NCBI GenBank assembly: GCA_021030915.1
Contig: JAGEMR010000039.1
Coordinates: 1-64,000 of the forward strand
DNA from: Astrothelium macrocarpum
Taxonomy: Eukaryota; Ascomycota; Dothideomycetes; Trypetheliales; Trypetheliaceae
Reading direction: 5' to 3'
Length of the DNA stretch: 64,000 bases
Below, one piece after another: positions 43,826 to 55,835 of this stretch (within the stretch, counting starts at the first letter, position 1; the number at the start of each line of letters is the position of its first letter). Made by a program: the position numbers and the translations under genes. The notes below the pieces were generated by a model, which made no database searches, was not told the origin of the DNA, and worked only from the letters and a program-made list of their open reading frames with translations.

Positions 43826-43893
43826 CACAGCCATTTTGGCTGTGAATTTTAGCTGTTATTCGCAGCCATTTCAGCAGCTTTTTACAGCCATTT
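43826..43893. repeat. cluster of small inverted repeats between the two NLR loci
   Basis: CACAGCCATTTTGGCTGTG (43826-43844) is a perfect hairpin. About 30 bp on, CAGCCATTTCAGCAGC and ACAGCCATTTGAGCTGT repeat the same ACAGCC/GGCTGT or AGCTGT words. They lie in the 289-bp gap between divergent genes. Confidence 0.75.
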
Positions 43894-43920
43894 GAGCTGT
43901 TAATTCTAGCTGTTGAAAGC

Positions 43921-44952
43921 CTAGAGGCAAGATATAACACCTCAGGCCACACAATCAGGCAGGACATTGAAGCTCGCATGGAGGAGGAAAACGCAAGACC
44001 CCGCTTCAAAGCACTACATCAAAAACCCGATGTGAGCACCGATCGTTTAATCAAGTCTCATATCCTACACGGAGAGGAGGGTGATGATTTGTGCAAGGCG
44101 TGTGCAGGCGAGGATGATTCAGCCGTTATTTCCCGAGCGGTTCGAACCATAGAGGAAGACAGCGATGACCCAGCTATTTTCTATGGGCTTATTGCTTCTG
44201 GAAACAACCTAATCAGAGACGCTACTGTGAGAGACTGGATGGCTAAGCAAGGAGTTCTTTGCTTTGAGATGGAAGCCGCTGGTTTGATGAACCGCTTTCC
44301 ATGTCTGGTTATTCGAGGCGTTTGCGACTACTGTGATTCTCACAAGAACAAGTCGTGGCAGCCATATGCAGCGATGACTGCTGCATCGTATGCGACTGAT
44401 CTCCTCACTCTGATCCCTGCGATTCAAGTTGATAACGTGCCGCCGATTCTTGACGCGTCGCGAAGTGATATATGATCACAATCACAAAGCACCAAAAGGT
44501 GATAGTACTCAGGGGCCGCCGAAAATGAAGGCACGTAGAAATTGCTGGGGCCTCCCTGCTGGTACTGAGTAGGAACAGGATATCATATGCTGTAGATAGC
44601 ACTTCTAACCTGTACCTCTCTTTCCCCATTCTTAATCCTTCAATACCGGGTGCTCGAACGTCTGGAGGTAAAAGTCTCATCAATATCGGTGCTCGACATT
44701 TCAAACTGTGGCAAGAAAGTACTGGCTCCTCCCGTCGTGCAGCGCCTCCAAAAGCACCAATCTCATCCAATCATACTCTCGCGATACTCTACCTTCGCCA
44801 AGGCACGCAAAGAGACGCTGGATTGGTTTTTGAGAACAGTTATCATGCAACTCTCCGAACAGTGGAAATCCCCCAGCAAACCACTCGTGAGGCTTCACGA
44901 CAACCATGGGACAAATCAGTGGAGAATAAATGAACTCAAATCCATGTTCTAA
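43921..44952 (+). pseudogene. decayed PNP_UDP-NACHT NLR
   Basis: Two coding relics in order on the + strand. First, 43921-44475 encodes the C-terminal half of a purine-nucleoside-phosphorylase-type (PNP_UDP) domain: ALHQKPDVSTDRL, FYGLIASGNNLIRDATVRD, GVLCFEMEAAGLMNRFPCLV and IRGVCDYCDSHKNKSWQPYA, the standard N-terminal domain of many fungal NLRs. Second, 44650-44952 encodes a piece of NACHT (STFAKARKETLDWFLRTVIM, then RLHDNHG). Between them a degenerate P-loop-like TSGGKSL is readable in another frame (about 44665). The first half of the PNP domain is absent; the divergent HeLo-NACHT gene occupies that place. Frame changes and stops separate the parts. The PNP relic (166 codons from 43978) may still be translated. 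Confidence 0.75.
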
Positions 44953-46241
44953 GACATGCTCCTTTGTGACCAAAATGAATAGATTGCTATTATACTGAAT
45001 ACAAAATGAGTGCAGAGGATGGGGAGCAGGATACTGCTTGCTGCAACACCCGGCGTAGTGTTTGATCCAGAGTTTGTTACTAGTTGAGGTGTCTGATTAA
45101 GATTTTTTGTCGAGAGATGGTATAGCGTGGCATCCTTGAGCAGTTCTTTCAAGTAAAATTTGGCGTTGGACGTGATTTCGAGATATGAGGCTTTATGATA
45201 GAAACCATTGTCATGAGACTTCTCACCACACGACAGAGCAACAAGTTAGCCACTCATGGTAAGCAATGATCAAGTCGAGAACGCATGTGAAGCTCGGTGT
45301 CGCATCGTCACTAGGTAAGATCAGAAAGCTGACTAAGCATTTGTGTCTTGCGGCAGAATACCGTCCGCATCGTAATGATGCCAGATGCCAGCTTAGAGCA
45401 ACAGCTGCAAGACTGGAACAGCATCTCACCATGGCAAATGGGTATGTCGAAGTTCTTGATGATTGACATCTTGTACCAAATTTACAATTTACTTACAAAG
45501 TTCAGGTGGAGTTTACTCATCGGCTTCATTGTCATTGCCATCTTCTGCCTCGTATCCTGGTTTGCGGCTCCAAAGGGAGAGAATCGATCGTACGTTGCTC
45601 CTACACACCTGACAGCCTTCTTGCAACCTAGGCCTCTCAGAAATGGGCAGCGCAAGGCCTTGGGTAGTAAAAACTACTGGAAAGAGGACTGGGGGCTAAT
45701 GCGGCTCATAGGGTGTGGCGCTCGACACTCATACTTTCTGCGGTTTCTTGTTATTTGATGTGGGGTAAGGAAGCTTTGCTCATTCTATCTGGTGTGAACC
45801 ACTTGGTCAATGAAACGAGATGCTAAAATTTCTTAGCTATAACCTTCCTTGCGCAACTGTATCCCCTTATCCAACCAACACGATCAAACCTCAGACCAAG
45901 TGTTGTCAATAATGAGCGTCTTAAGGTGGTCTGAGGTTTACCTACTGGTGAAAATACTGCATTTCCTATGCATTCAGGAGGTCTGATTGGGCAAGGGCGT
46001 TATAGGATGCTGTATTTTATTGGATTTGCCATGTATAGCTAGGTGTTAGACGTAAGATCCAAATGTCTCAGAGTCCATCCGTCACAAATTATAGCTTAAA
46101 CAGAGCCTTAGTCTCTCCTGCAACTGAACTATGAGCCTACTCAGATGAGAGCCAGACACATATGCCATTAGTGCCCACTCTCCACTCTCTCCACAGACAA
46201 CTCTCCACCTCCTATTTTTCCTCCTCCTAACACTCCCCGCC
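44953..46241. other. no supported gene; possible small membrane ORF at 45348-45758
   Basis: The + strand ORF 45348-45758 has one convincing hydrophobic span (WSLLIGFIVIAIFCLVSWF) after a Gln/Trp-rich start, but no recognised family and a Cys/Arg-rich tail. It may be real, or a further relic of the NLR region. The rest shows nothing. Confidence 0.3.
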
Positions 46242-47165
46242 TCATAATCCCGCCAACTCCCTCCACCCCTTCCACCACACCCCCATTCCCACCTCCCCGC
46301 CCTCCAACCCCATCGCCCTCAACATCGCCCACCCCACAACACCCCTCGCCGCCGCGCCAATGCCCAACAGCACCCCAGCCCGCAAATATCCACAATCCAG
46401 CAGGATTTCCAACGCCGCAATATTATTAATAATCACCGCCCAGCTCACCGCACTCGCACTACTCGGCAAATCATAGTTCCAGATGAGCAGCAGCAGCGGA
46501 AACAGCTTCGTGAAGCTCGACACCGCGAGCGCCGTGGACAGCGTGGCGGGGTGCGGGTAGTGCGGCAAGAGCACGCGCAAGAACGGCGGTCGCGGCGACA
46601 GCGCGCACAGGCTGCGGATGGGCAGGTGGAAGGCGAGCGTGCTGACGCTGCACAGCGCCAGGTAGAAGAGGTATTGCAGCACGATGGGCTGGTGCAGCAG
46701 CGGCGCGGAGACGTGCGCGGCCGTCGCCTTTTCGATGCGTGCCCAGGTTAGGTAGACGTCGAAGAGGAGCAGCAGGATGGAGATGCGGATTATTGCGGGC
46801 TGGAATGGCGGAGTGGTGGTTAGAAGCGTGGAGGTAAGGAGGGGAGGGGGAGGGGAGGCTTACATCGATGCGGTCGTCGTCGCGACCAAGACGGTTGAAG
46901 AGGAGGTGGCGGTAGACCTGAGTGTATGAGCTTCTGAATGAGATGGCAGAGGGTACTTGGAGGGCAAGATGCGTACCTGGGGTTTGATCAAGACGAGGTC
47001 AATGAAGAGCACGACAAAGTCATGTTCGACGTATTTGTCTGCGAAGCGTTTGCAGCGCGGACATTGTGTGAGCCGTACGCCTTTTCCCAAGGAGCGATCG
47101 TCCGCTTTGCTGTAGGTTGTGTAGAGCTGATTGACTGGATATCTACATTCTATGCAGAGTGGCAT
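46242..47165 (-). CDS. ARV1: ARV1 sterol/lipid homeostasis protein of the ER
   Basis: Three phase-0 exons (47165-46977, 46917-46864, 46799-46242), 266 residues. Arv1 is an ER membrane protein needed for sterol trafficking and GPI-anchor synthesis. The N-terminal zinc-ribbon-like ARV1 homology region is seen: CIECRYPVNQLYTTYS, LTQCPRCKRFADKYVEHD, FVVLFIDLVLIKPQ, then VYRHLLFNRLGR from exon 2. Exon 3 encodes several membrane spans (IIRISILLLLFDVYLTW, YLFYLALCSVSTLAFHL, FPLLLLIWNYDLP). Introns are 59 bp (GTACGC...TCAG) and 64 bp (GTAAGC...CCAG). The ATG at 47165 starts MPLCIEC, as in relatives. Exon 3 is very GC-rich. Confidence 0.93.
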
Positions 47166-47731
47166 GCTCAATTGGTGTGTGAGCCATAGGGGTATAAAGT
47201 TCGCCAGTCATAGGTGGTGGACATTCAGGCCTCAAAAAGGGTGCTGCGGGATGCGGAGGTCTGGAAGCATATCCGCAAACCAGCATAAGTTCACCACGAT
47301 GGAAGACAAGATGGTCTCAATTGACCCAATTTAGCACGGCGCAAATTCAGTATTTAGATTAAGAGATTTCAAACATTTATCTCATTATATTAAAAGGAAT
47401 AAACACCTAAGCGAATGCTACCTTGTGAAAATGAAATCATCCCGTTTTCCCTCCACAAATATATAACCGTAAGCAATCAAGGTCATCTGGCCACACAGTC
47501 GACGTCTATGAGTTTCACAAGAACGCCATAACAGTGGGGTCCAAACACCTCTGCATTGGTACGCGCCCCCTCCAAAAGAAGTAACAAGAGCAACATGAGC
47601 AAGATGCCCCCATTCGTAAAAAGGCCGTGACAGTAAAAGAGTCGAGTCGAAGATTTCGTAGATGTGAAGATCGTGAATGTTGTGAATTGTAAACGTCGTA
47701 AACTCTCGAAGACACAGCGCGGCAACGTATT
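47166..47731. other. intergenic, no gene seen
   Basis: ARV1 promoter (left) and 3' region of the DUF8035-type gene (right). A minus-strand ORF at 47418-47909 overlaps the last exon of that gene in another frame and is not considered real. Confidence 0.5.
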
Positions 47732-49516
47732 CTACGTCAACGTCGCCATCATCGCAGCAACGAGCCCCGGGGGCGGCGGTGGTTTCCCTGCGAACAAAAG
47801 AAGAACAACACATCAGGGCCAATTCACTTCTTTCAATGGGTAGATCGAACCAGAGCCATCCTACCTCGACGATCCTTCTCCACGCGCACCACGTCGCGCG
47901 GCTCCACAATCTCGTACTCGCGGTCGCGGATGCGATCCGCCTCGATCAGGCGCACGTCGGCGTCGCGCTCCAGCCGGATCGCGCGCTTCTCCGCCTCCAG
48001 CCGGCGGATCTCCGCCTTGATGTCGCGCTCGCTGCGGCGCCGCCGCTCGGGTAGCACCACCGTCAGCGGGCCGCCGATGCCGCTGCCGCCGTCCATCTCC
48101 TCCACCACGCGCTCTTCCACGATCTCGCGGTGCGGCGACACGCTGCGCACGATGGCCGTGTGGTGGGCCGAGTGCGAGCGTGAGCGTGAGGAGCGGTGGG
48201 TGTGGTGTGAGCGGTGCGTGTGGTGCGTGTGGTGCGTGTGGTGGCTGCCGATGGATTCGGGGGGGGAGGGCTCGCGGACGACGGTGCTGTGGTGCGAGGA
48301 GACGTGGGTGAGGGGAGGGGGAGGAGGACCTCCTTCCTCGATGATTTCACGTCGCTCGATGATTTCTTCGACGGGCACCATTGGTGGAGGAGGGATGACT
48401 GTTGGAGGCGGTGGTGGCTCCAATGGGGCAGTTTCTTCGAATTTGTAGGTCGTAATGGCTATACTAATCAATACTGATCTTGGCGTTGGTTCGATGTATA
48501 AGCTTACTGGGCTCCTTGTATTTCTCAGTGATCTTGATGACTTCATCAATCTGTTCCTTTCCAAGTGCACGCTTCACGATGAGGAAGTCCTCCTGATTCA
48601 TGTTAGCATTGTCCAAAGATGTGATGTGTTTGAAGCTCACTTCTTCCTCGAATGGATAACTCAGCTCTTCAAGAGCTTCCTTCTTAACCAAGCGCTTGGG
48701 CATTTTCGTACGACCACGCTTGCCGACCTGTGGAGTCGGAGGAGGTGGCGGAGAGCTATGGCGTGATACTTCTTCAAAGCTAGATCCTGAGCTGCTTCTC
48801 TTGGAGCTGACAATGGATTTAGCGGGACGACGGACTCGGCTACGCTCTCTACGGATGCGAATATCTCGGTAATCTTCCTCCCGCCAGTGTGGTTCATAGT
48901 CTCTGTATTCAATTTCTTCGTAATCATCCTCTCTGAAACGGCCGCGAGGCTCCAAATAATCTCGTCGAGGTGGCAAGGGTGCTGGGACTGGTACACCACG
49001 ACCAGGCGGTGGATCAAGCTCCCCGCTGTAACGAGGCAGAGGGCGTCGATCAAAGGTGTCAAGAGATGACTGGCGGCGAATGAGACCAGGTCTTGGGGCA
49101 GGACGCGCAGAAGCTTCGTATTCACGCTCGTGAATAGACTTGCGACGATAAGGAGCCAAGGCACGGTTGGAAAGCTCTGGTGGAACAGGCTCCTCCAAGA
49201 ACTCGAGTCTACTGCGGCGGGGAGGAGGGCCGTATCGGTCTTCCTCGACGAAGCGATCGCGCTCTTCGAAACGTCGGCGAGGTGTTAGTCGCTCTCGTTC
49301 AGGTTCAGGAGACTTCCGATTGATATCAATGCTGATATCGAGGTCACGACGGCCACCGCCTCTGGGGCCGACTCGGTCATTTTCTTCAATACGGATTCTT
49401 TCTTCTGGTGCGCCACGTGAGCGAGCTCGCTCAAATCTATCTCTGTCCCATCGCTGTAAACGGGGCCCCTCTTCTTCGTAGACGGAAAGATTTCCTGTAG
49501 ACTTTCGAAAAGCCAT
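47732..49516 (-). CDS. DUF8035-type Arg/Glu/Pro-rich protein
   Basis: Three exons (49516-48508, 48458-47865, 47787-47732), 552 residues. The N-terminal MAFRKSTGNLSVYEEE, a long Arg/Asp/Glu/Pro-rich disordered part, then the one ordered block (about residues 300-335; DNANMNQEDFLIVKRALGKE) place it in the fungal DUF8035-type group of unknown function. Exon 2 carries poly-Pro and His/Thr-rich stretches and a charged helix (DIKAEIRRLEAEKRAIRLER). The short last exon encodes KPPPPPGLVAAMMATLT, a C-terminus I recognise as conserved in this group, which supports the second intron (GTAGGA...GCAG, 77 bp). Intron 1 is 49 bp and ends TATAG. The function is unknown. Confidence 0.78.
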
Positions 49517-50697
49517 GGTTGAAGTGAAGAGAGATGGTTGTTGAACAGCGCAATCAAAGATTGCCTTGCACAAGAGGTATAGTTGAAGAGTTTACTCGGC
49601 CGACTCGATCGTCGTCACCGCTGTTTTGCAAAGGAGAAGGCAATCCACAAATGAAGGAGAAGGCTGTGAGACGAGGAGTGAGATGAGGAGCGAGAAGGGA
49701 AAGGGTGAGGCGAAAGGTGCAGGTGGAGCCAAATGGAGGAGGCTGGCTGGATAGGTCACGCACGGAACCGGGTGGAGGAGCAAATCAAGCGTGTCAAGGT
49801 GGTCGTCATACCTTGGCCAGAGTGGCTTGATGGAGAGCAAGGGTCGTGGCCAGATGTCCGACGTCCACTCCCATGCCTCTACTAGCCTTGTGCTGCTATC
49901 TCTTGTATCTTGATTGGTGGCTATCTAGCATCTGGAAGCTCTAGAGACAAGGTAATGGCTGTTGCTATCGTGGGTTGGGCCTCGAATCTCCCTACCGGCC
50001 ACCCACTCCCTACTAATTTTTGCAGCACGAAAACTGCCCATCGGGCACAAATGCGGCTCTATTTGTTTCAAGCAAATTTCCGCTGGGGTTAAAAATTTTC
50101 TTCAAAAGTACACATCCGGATTTGGCGCATTGCACAAGCTTGAAAGGCGTCAGAACAAAATAGCTCGTGACGTCATTTTCGTTCAAGTCCCATGTCAATT
50201 TTGGCATGTGCCAAACTTTCGAATGTGTGTGAATTTCTGAATTTGTGCACTGAGATATCAACCTGCCAAATTTCAAGCTATATCCCTTTTCAGGACTTAT
50301 CGTACAGATGGATGGGATTATGAGTAAATCACAGAGAGGAGAAGATGGCATTATATCTCGTAGCTAAAGTACACTCTTACTTCCTCCACAGTCATCATCC
50401 AAAGGAACCTCGGCTCCAGTCTCAATCAGTAGAGATGTAAAGACATCGGTTAAATAGGAGATGGGGGCGAATATATCGTAGTAGAGAGAAGAAGACGATA
50501 AAATGGTTAAGACAGGCAGAGAAGGATGGGCGCCCCAGCTGTAAAAGGGAAGATAGAGGCGGGAAGTATAATTACAGACGAATGACCAAACCATTTCTAG
50601 AAATCAGACGCCAATATGCAGCGGTGATCGCTTTTGCTTTGCAATGATAAGCACAACAGCGCTTGAAGAAGACGAGTGAGGGGAGTTTTTAAGGCTT
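49517..50697. other. intergenic, no gene seen
   Basis: Upstream region of the DUF8035-type gene and 3' region of the Hsp70 gene. A minus-strand ORF at 50013-50351 has no recognisable family. Confidence 0.45.
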
Positions 50698-52852
50698 TCA
50701 AGGCTTCTTTTCACCCTCACCCGGTTGACCCTGCTCTCCTGGTTGCTGCTGTTGTGACTGATCGCCGTTCTGTTCCGCAGCACGTGCCTTGTGCATCTGG
50801 TCGAACAGGCTCAAGCTTGCTGTCTGTAATTCGTCCACCTTCTCTTTTAGCTCCTCCGCCGATGCTGTGCCCTCACCAGCCTGGCTCTTGCTCACGAACT
50901 CTCGGAGATTGGCAATCTTTTCCTTGATCTTCTCTGCTTCGGTCTTGTCAAGCTTATCTTCAAACTCTTTGAGTGCCTTTTCAGTGTCATTGAGTACAGA
51001 ATCCGCACGGTTGGCCGCCTCGATGGCAGTCTTGCGCTCTTTGTCGGCGTCGGCGTATTTGGCTGCATCGTCGACCATGCCTTGAATCTCGTTGTCGGAT
51101 AGACCAGAGCCAGAAGCGATGGTGATTGATTGTTCCTTGTTGGCGAGTTTATCTTTGGCGTGTACATGGACAATTGAGTCGGCATCAATGTCGAAGGTGA
51201 CCTCAATTTGGGGCACTCCACGACTGGCAGGTGGAATGCCAACCAGCTGGAAGTTACCCAGAAGCTTGTTGTCCCTTACTAGCTCACGTTCACCTTGGTA
51301 TACCTTGATCTCGACAGCAGATTGGTAGTCTGCAGCCGTGGAGAAGATTTGGGATTTCTTGGTTGGGATGGTGGTGTTGCGGTTGATTAGACGAGTGAAG
51401 ACACCACCGAGTGTTTCGATACCGAGAGAGAGAGGGGTAACATCGAGCAAGAGGACATCAGTCGTCTCACCAGAGAGCACAGAGCCTTGAATGGAAGCTC
51501 CAATGGCGACAGCCTCATCAGGGTTGACAGATTTAGCGGGGTCACGACCGAAAATGTTCTTGACGGATCCCGTAACCTTTGGCATACGAGTCATACCACC
51601 GACAAGAATAACTTCCTGAATGTCTTTGGCTTGTAGATTTGCATCCTTGAGCGCTTTTCGTACGGGATCAACGGTTCGGGTGATTAAGGGGTCGACCAAT
51701 TTTTCAAGTTCGGCACGAGTCATCTTGGAGTTGATGTGCTTGGGCCCTGAAGCATCTGCGGTAATGAAGGGAAGGTTGATTTCGGTTTGAGGAGCAGACG
51801 AGAGCTCAATCTTGGCTTTTTCAGCCGCCTCGCGAATTCGCTGAATAGCCATGCGGTCATTTGAGAGATCGATGCCTTGCTCCTTCTTGAATTGCTGGAC
51901 AAGATGGCGCACAAGGGTAATGTCAAAGTCCTCGCCACCAAGATGGGTATCACCATTTGTCGATTTGACCTCGAACACACTGTTTTGAATCTCAAGGACG
52001 GAGATATCAAAAGTTCCACCACCAAGATCATAGACGGCGACAACGCGGTCACCTGCCTTCTCAAGACCATAGGCAAGAGCGGCGGCTGTAGGTTCGTTGA
52101 TGACACGGAGAACATTCAAACCGGCAATTTGGCCAGCGTCCCTGGTAGCTTGACGTTGAGAATCGTTAAAGTATGCAGGTACGGTGACGACGGCGTTTTG
52201 AACCTTGTTACCAAGGAAGCCCTCAGCAGTATCCTTCATCTTGCCAAGAACGAAGCCTCCGATTTGAGAGGGAGAGTATTTCTGGCCTCGGGCTTCTAAC
52301 CATGCGTCGCCGTTTGTGTGTTGGACAATTTTGTATGGCACCTGTTGAATATCGCGTTGTACTTCTGGGTCTGTAAACTTGCGTCCGATAAGACGCTTGG
52401 TGGCGAAAAGGGTGTTTTCTGGGTTGACAACAGCTTGACGTTTGGCGGCAATACCGACCAGCCTTTCGCCTTCTTTCGTGAAACCAACTACAGATGGTGT
52501 TGTTCGAGTGCCTATCAGGATGGTCAGATATCGTCAAGACAGCGGGCACCTTTGAACATACCTTCTGCGTTTTCAATAATGCGCGGTTGGTTTCCATCCA
52601 TGACGGCGACGGCAGAGTTGGTAGTGCCCAAGTCAATACCGATGACTCGCCCCTTTACCTTTTCTCCTTCGTTGACATTTTCAGCGTAATGCCTTCGGAA
52701 GCCTGATAGTAAAGGAGCCCTAGCTATCTGTGGTTTTGAAAGACCTAGCGCGGTGCGAGGCAATACCTGAAGAAAAAAAAAAGATGTCAGGATGCTACGA
52801 CCATTTGAGAGAGTGAGGAACGTACGCTTCGCGATATGCGGGAGGACAACAT
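50698..52852 (-). CDS. SSC1: mitochondrial Hsp70 chaperone (Ssc1-type)
   Basis: Three exons (52852-52826, 52766-52562, 52511-50698), 681 residues. It is the matrix Hsp70, the import motor and folding chaperone. The first two exons encode an Arg/Ser/Leu-rich presequence (MLSSRISRS, then GFRRHYAEN). The ATPase domain follows: GIDLGTTNSAVAVMDG, NAVVTVPAYFNDSQRQATRDA, VYDLGGGTFDISVLE, VGGMTRMPKV. The substrate-binding domain has DVTPLSLGIETLGG and the helical lid; the C-terminus is Gln/Gly-rich. DnaK-type features (VNPDEAVAIGASIQG) mark it as mitochondrial, not cytosolic. The first intron has a run of T before its CAG. The acceptor at 52512 and donor at 52561 join ENAEG to TRTTPSVVGF. Confidence 0.97.
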
Positions 52853-53589
52853 GGTTGTAGTAGAATAGAGACCTTGTAGTTAGTAGAAGATAGACAGAGC
52901 TCACAAAGGATGATGAAAAGGAAAATTAATCGGGGTATCAAAGATTGGAAAGGTTGGGTTGAGATGCGGCGAAAGGGAAATGGGCAGATGAGGTCGAGGA
53001 TGAGAAAATCAAGTGCTGTCCACATTTGGCAAAGCGCGTTTCTCGGAGAAAGCTATCGAACCTCCGCCGCGGCAACATCGAATACCTTACCGACCTACAC
53101 TCATCTTGACCCTACTGTTGCCTGTATTTGGGGCGAGCATTGAGATAGATCGTATGGCTGTAGAGCTCATGTCTGGTCTGACAGTCAGGCACCTTTTTCA
53201 TCCACATTGCCGATAAGGCTATCCGACACTGTGCAACCTGAACACCTCCACGCAGGGCACACGTGACTCGTTCATTTCCACCATTCGCATGTGTCTGATA
53301 ACTCCGGATATATCTATTAATTGCCTGCTGTGAAGCTTTGTCTCTGGTCTGGACAAACACAATCTTCCACCCGCCTCGTAGCCCAACAAGGCATCTGGAG
53401 AGGCCATGCAAGACTTGCCCGTCGATGCCCTCAGAGCCTCAAAACATTCCAGAGTCTGTGACGTAGAAGCTCCGCGGTCCGTCATCACGGCATCCCAAAA
53501 CATCTTCGCCTTCGCACCCCCCTCTGCCCTCTCCGCTCGCTGCCTTGTCGCTTTGACTGCTACCTAGAACAAGCCTTCACCTCTGTGAT
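52853..53589. other. bidirectional promoter region
   Basis: 737 bp between the divergent Hsp70 and DUF2415 start codons. No clear heat-shock element was recognised by eye. Short ORFs here are not considered genes. Confidence 0.45.
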
Positions 53590-55784
53590 ATGGCCATCGA
53601 TGATTTTACGTGAGTGCATGCTGCCAGGGTTCTGCTGCCAACATTGTGCCTCCGACTGACTGCCACCTAGGTGCCGTGATACATCTGACCTAGTCTTACC
53701 CAAGAAACGAATATTTCCTACCAAGATCCCTATCTCGTATGCCCCAAGCATTCAATCTTGCTTGTTCAGCGCCTACTAATCCTCAATGAAGGCATTGGCA
53801 ACTCCGACACTACATAAGCCTTCCCGAACCCGATCATCTTTACTATGCTACTGGTTCCGACGTTTGGTGCCTGAACCCTTCCACACAAAAGCGCACTCAT
53901 ATCGCATACCTTCCCTTCGAAGCACGATGTACTGCTTCTGCTTATGGCTGGATTTGCGTTGGCGGTGCAGATAATGGCGACTTTGCTGCTATTCGAACCG
54001 CTTCTCCTCTCTCCGCAGACGTCGATACAGTACTACCTTTGCATTTTGGGAACTCGGACAACGCCCACTTGCCTCTTGGAGCAATAGTGCCGCGTGTGAA
54101 AGTGGAGCGAATAGGGGAGGAGATTGTCAATTCCGTGTCCGTCCATCGATTACCTGCCTTGTGGGACGGTGAGAACGAAGAGGTCGTAGCCGTTCTTACG
54201 AATAACGACCATACCGTTCGCATTTACTCATTGACACATCTTGCTGAAACAACGCTACTAGAGCTGTCCATTCCTGTCAATCACGCCACTATTTCTCCGG
54301 ATGGCCAAACACTCGTAGCTGTGGGTGATGCGCCGCGCGCCTATTTTTTTGAGCGTGTCGCAGCGAAGAAGGGCGTCACCTCAAAAGCTCACGATGATCC
54401 TGGTATTTCGTCATCCGACTGGCAGCTCATCAAAGAGGCAAAATTACACTCGCCACGTGAGACAGCCAACTGTTGCTATTTCTCCACTGCATGGTCTCCA
54501 TCTGGAACACTGTGTGCCGTTGGCTCAGAATGCGGTTACATCAGTATCTTCGAGACGGCGCTCCTAGAAGAGGTAGATGCCGGAGAAGATGCGGTAGTGA
54601 GGATATTGGCTTCGTCAAGACCCAAAAGTGACGCCGGACCTGGTGCCATTCGGACAATGCTTTTTGCACCAGAAGCATTGGACCTTCTCGTCTGGAGCGA
54701 AGATTCAGGCCGTGTCTGCATTGGTGATCTTAGAACTGGGTTGCGAACTAAGCAAGTCATACATCTGAATGATAAAGAAGAAGGCCTGGAAAAATTGGAG
54801 GTCACAGACGCAGACGACCCTTCACAAGCCGAGCCCAACATGCTATCACAAGAAGCGGACTTCATACGAAGATATCGGAGAGCATTGGATGGAGATGACA
54901 CCCGTGCTGCTGCTGGTCTGGTAAATGAGTTTATTTCTGCCTCTCAGGGAAGAAGGGACCGTCTTCGCCTAGCAGGTCTTGACGAGGATTATGGCGATGA
55001 TCCTCAGGGCTTAACGAACCAAGAAAGGGCAATACTAGAGGCCTTGCGCACAACAAGACAGCGAGAGGAAGCGAGAAGTAGTGGCACACTCCCTCGAAGC
55101 ATAAATTATACATCAGCATCCATGTTTGATCGGAATCGCTCGACCGGTCACACAGGCGCAGATTTTCCGACCCTTCCAGTCCATCGTACAACCTCTACGG
55201 CAGAACAATCGATGCGACTGGGCTCTCTACGAGAATACCTTCAAAATCGAGAGATTAGTACCGATAGACCACCCTGGCAGCCTCGCCGACGTAGTTCAAT
55301 CATTCTCTCTGATGCTAATGCTCCTAATGACGGCTCATCTAATCTTCCTACCATCTCACGAACTTCACTTACTTCTCCTACACCTGATTCTACCAGCTCA
55401 CTCTCAGCCTATATGCCTACTCCTTCCTCATCAGGCTCCGCGCTCGACTCCTGGCGCCAAATTGAAGCTGCCACCCAACGCGAGCGCGAAGCCCGGGAAA
55501 GTCCATCCTCCGCCTCACGCCCTACCTACACAGCCTCCAACCTCTGGGACATCGCCCGCGACACTCAAACCCATTCCTCCTCCCACATCAACGACATCTC
55601 CGCCGAGCTCTCCCAACTCCGCCGCATCCGCGAAGGCCTCGCACTCGAACGCGAAGCCAATCGTCCCCTCACACCCGAACGCTTCCACCAACTCCGCCAA
55701 GAAATCCAAGACGCCAATCTCCCCCGCCCATCCAGCTCCAGCACCACCAGCACCCTTAACCACAACCCCGACACAACCACCACC

Positions 55785-55835
<51 letters not shown>

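Noticed and set aside
47418..47909. 163-codon minus-strand ORF
   Set aside because: It overlaps the last two exons of the DUF8035-type gene in a different frame; the spliced ending (KPPPPPGLVAAMMATLT) is the conserved one.
50013..50351. 112-codon minus-strand ORF between the DUF8035-type and Hsp70 genes
   Set aside because: No recognisable family or signal; position fits untranslated or promoter sequence.
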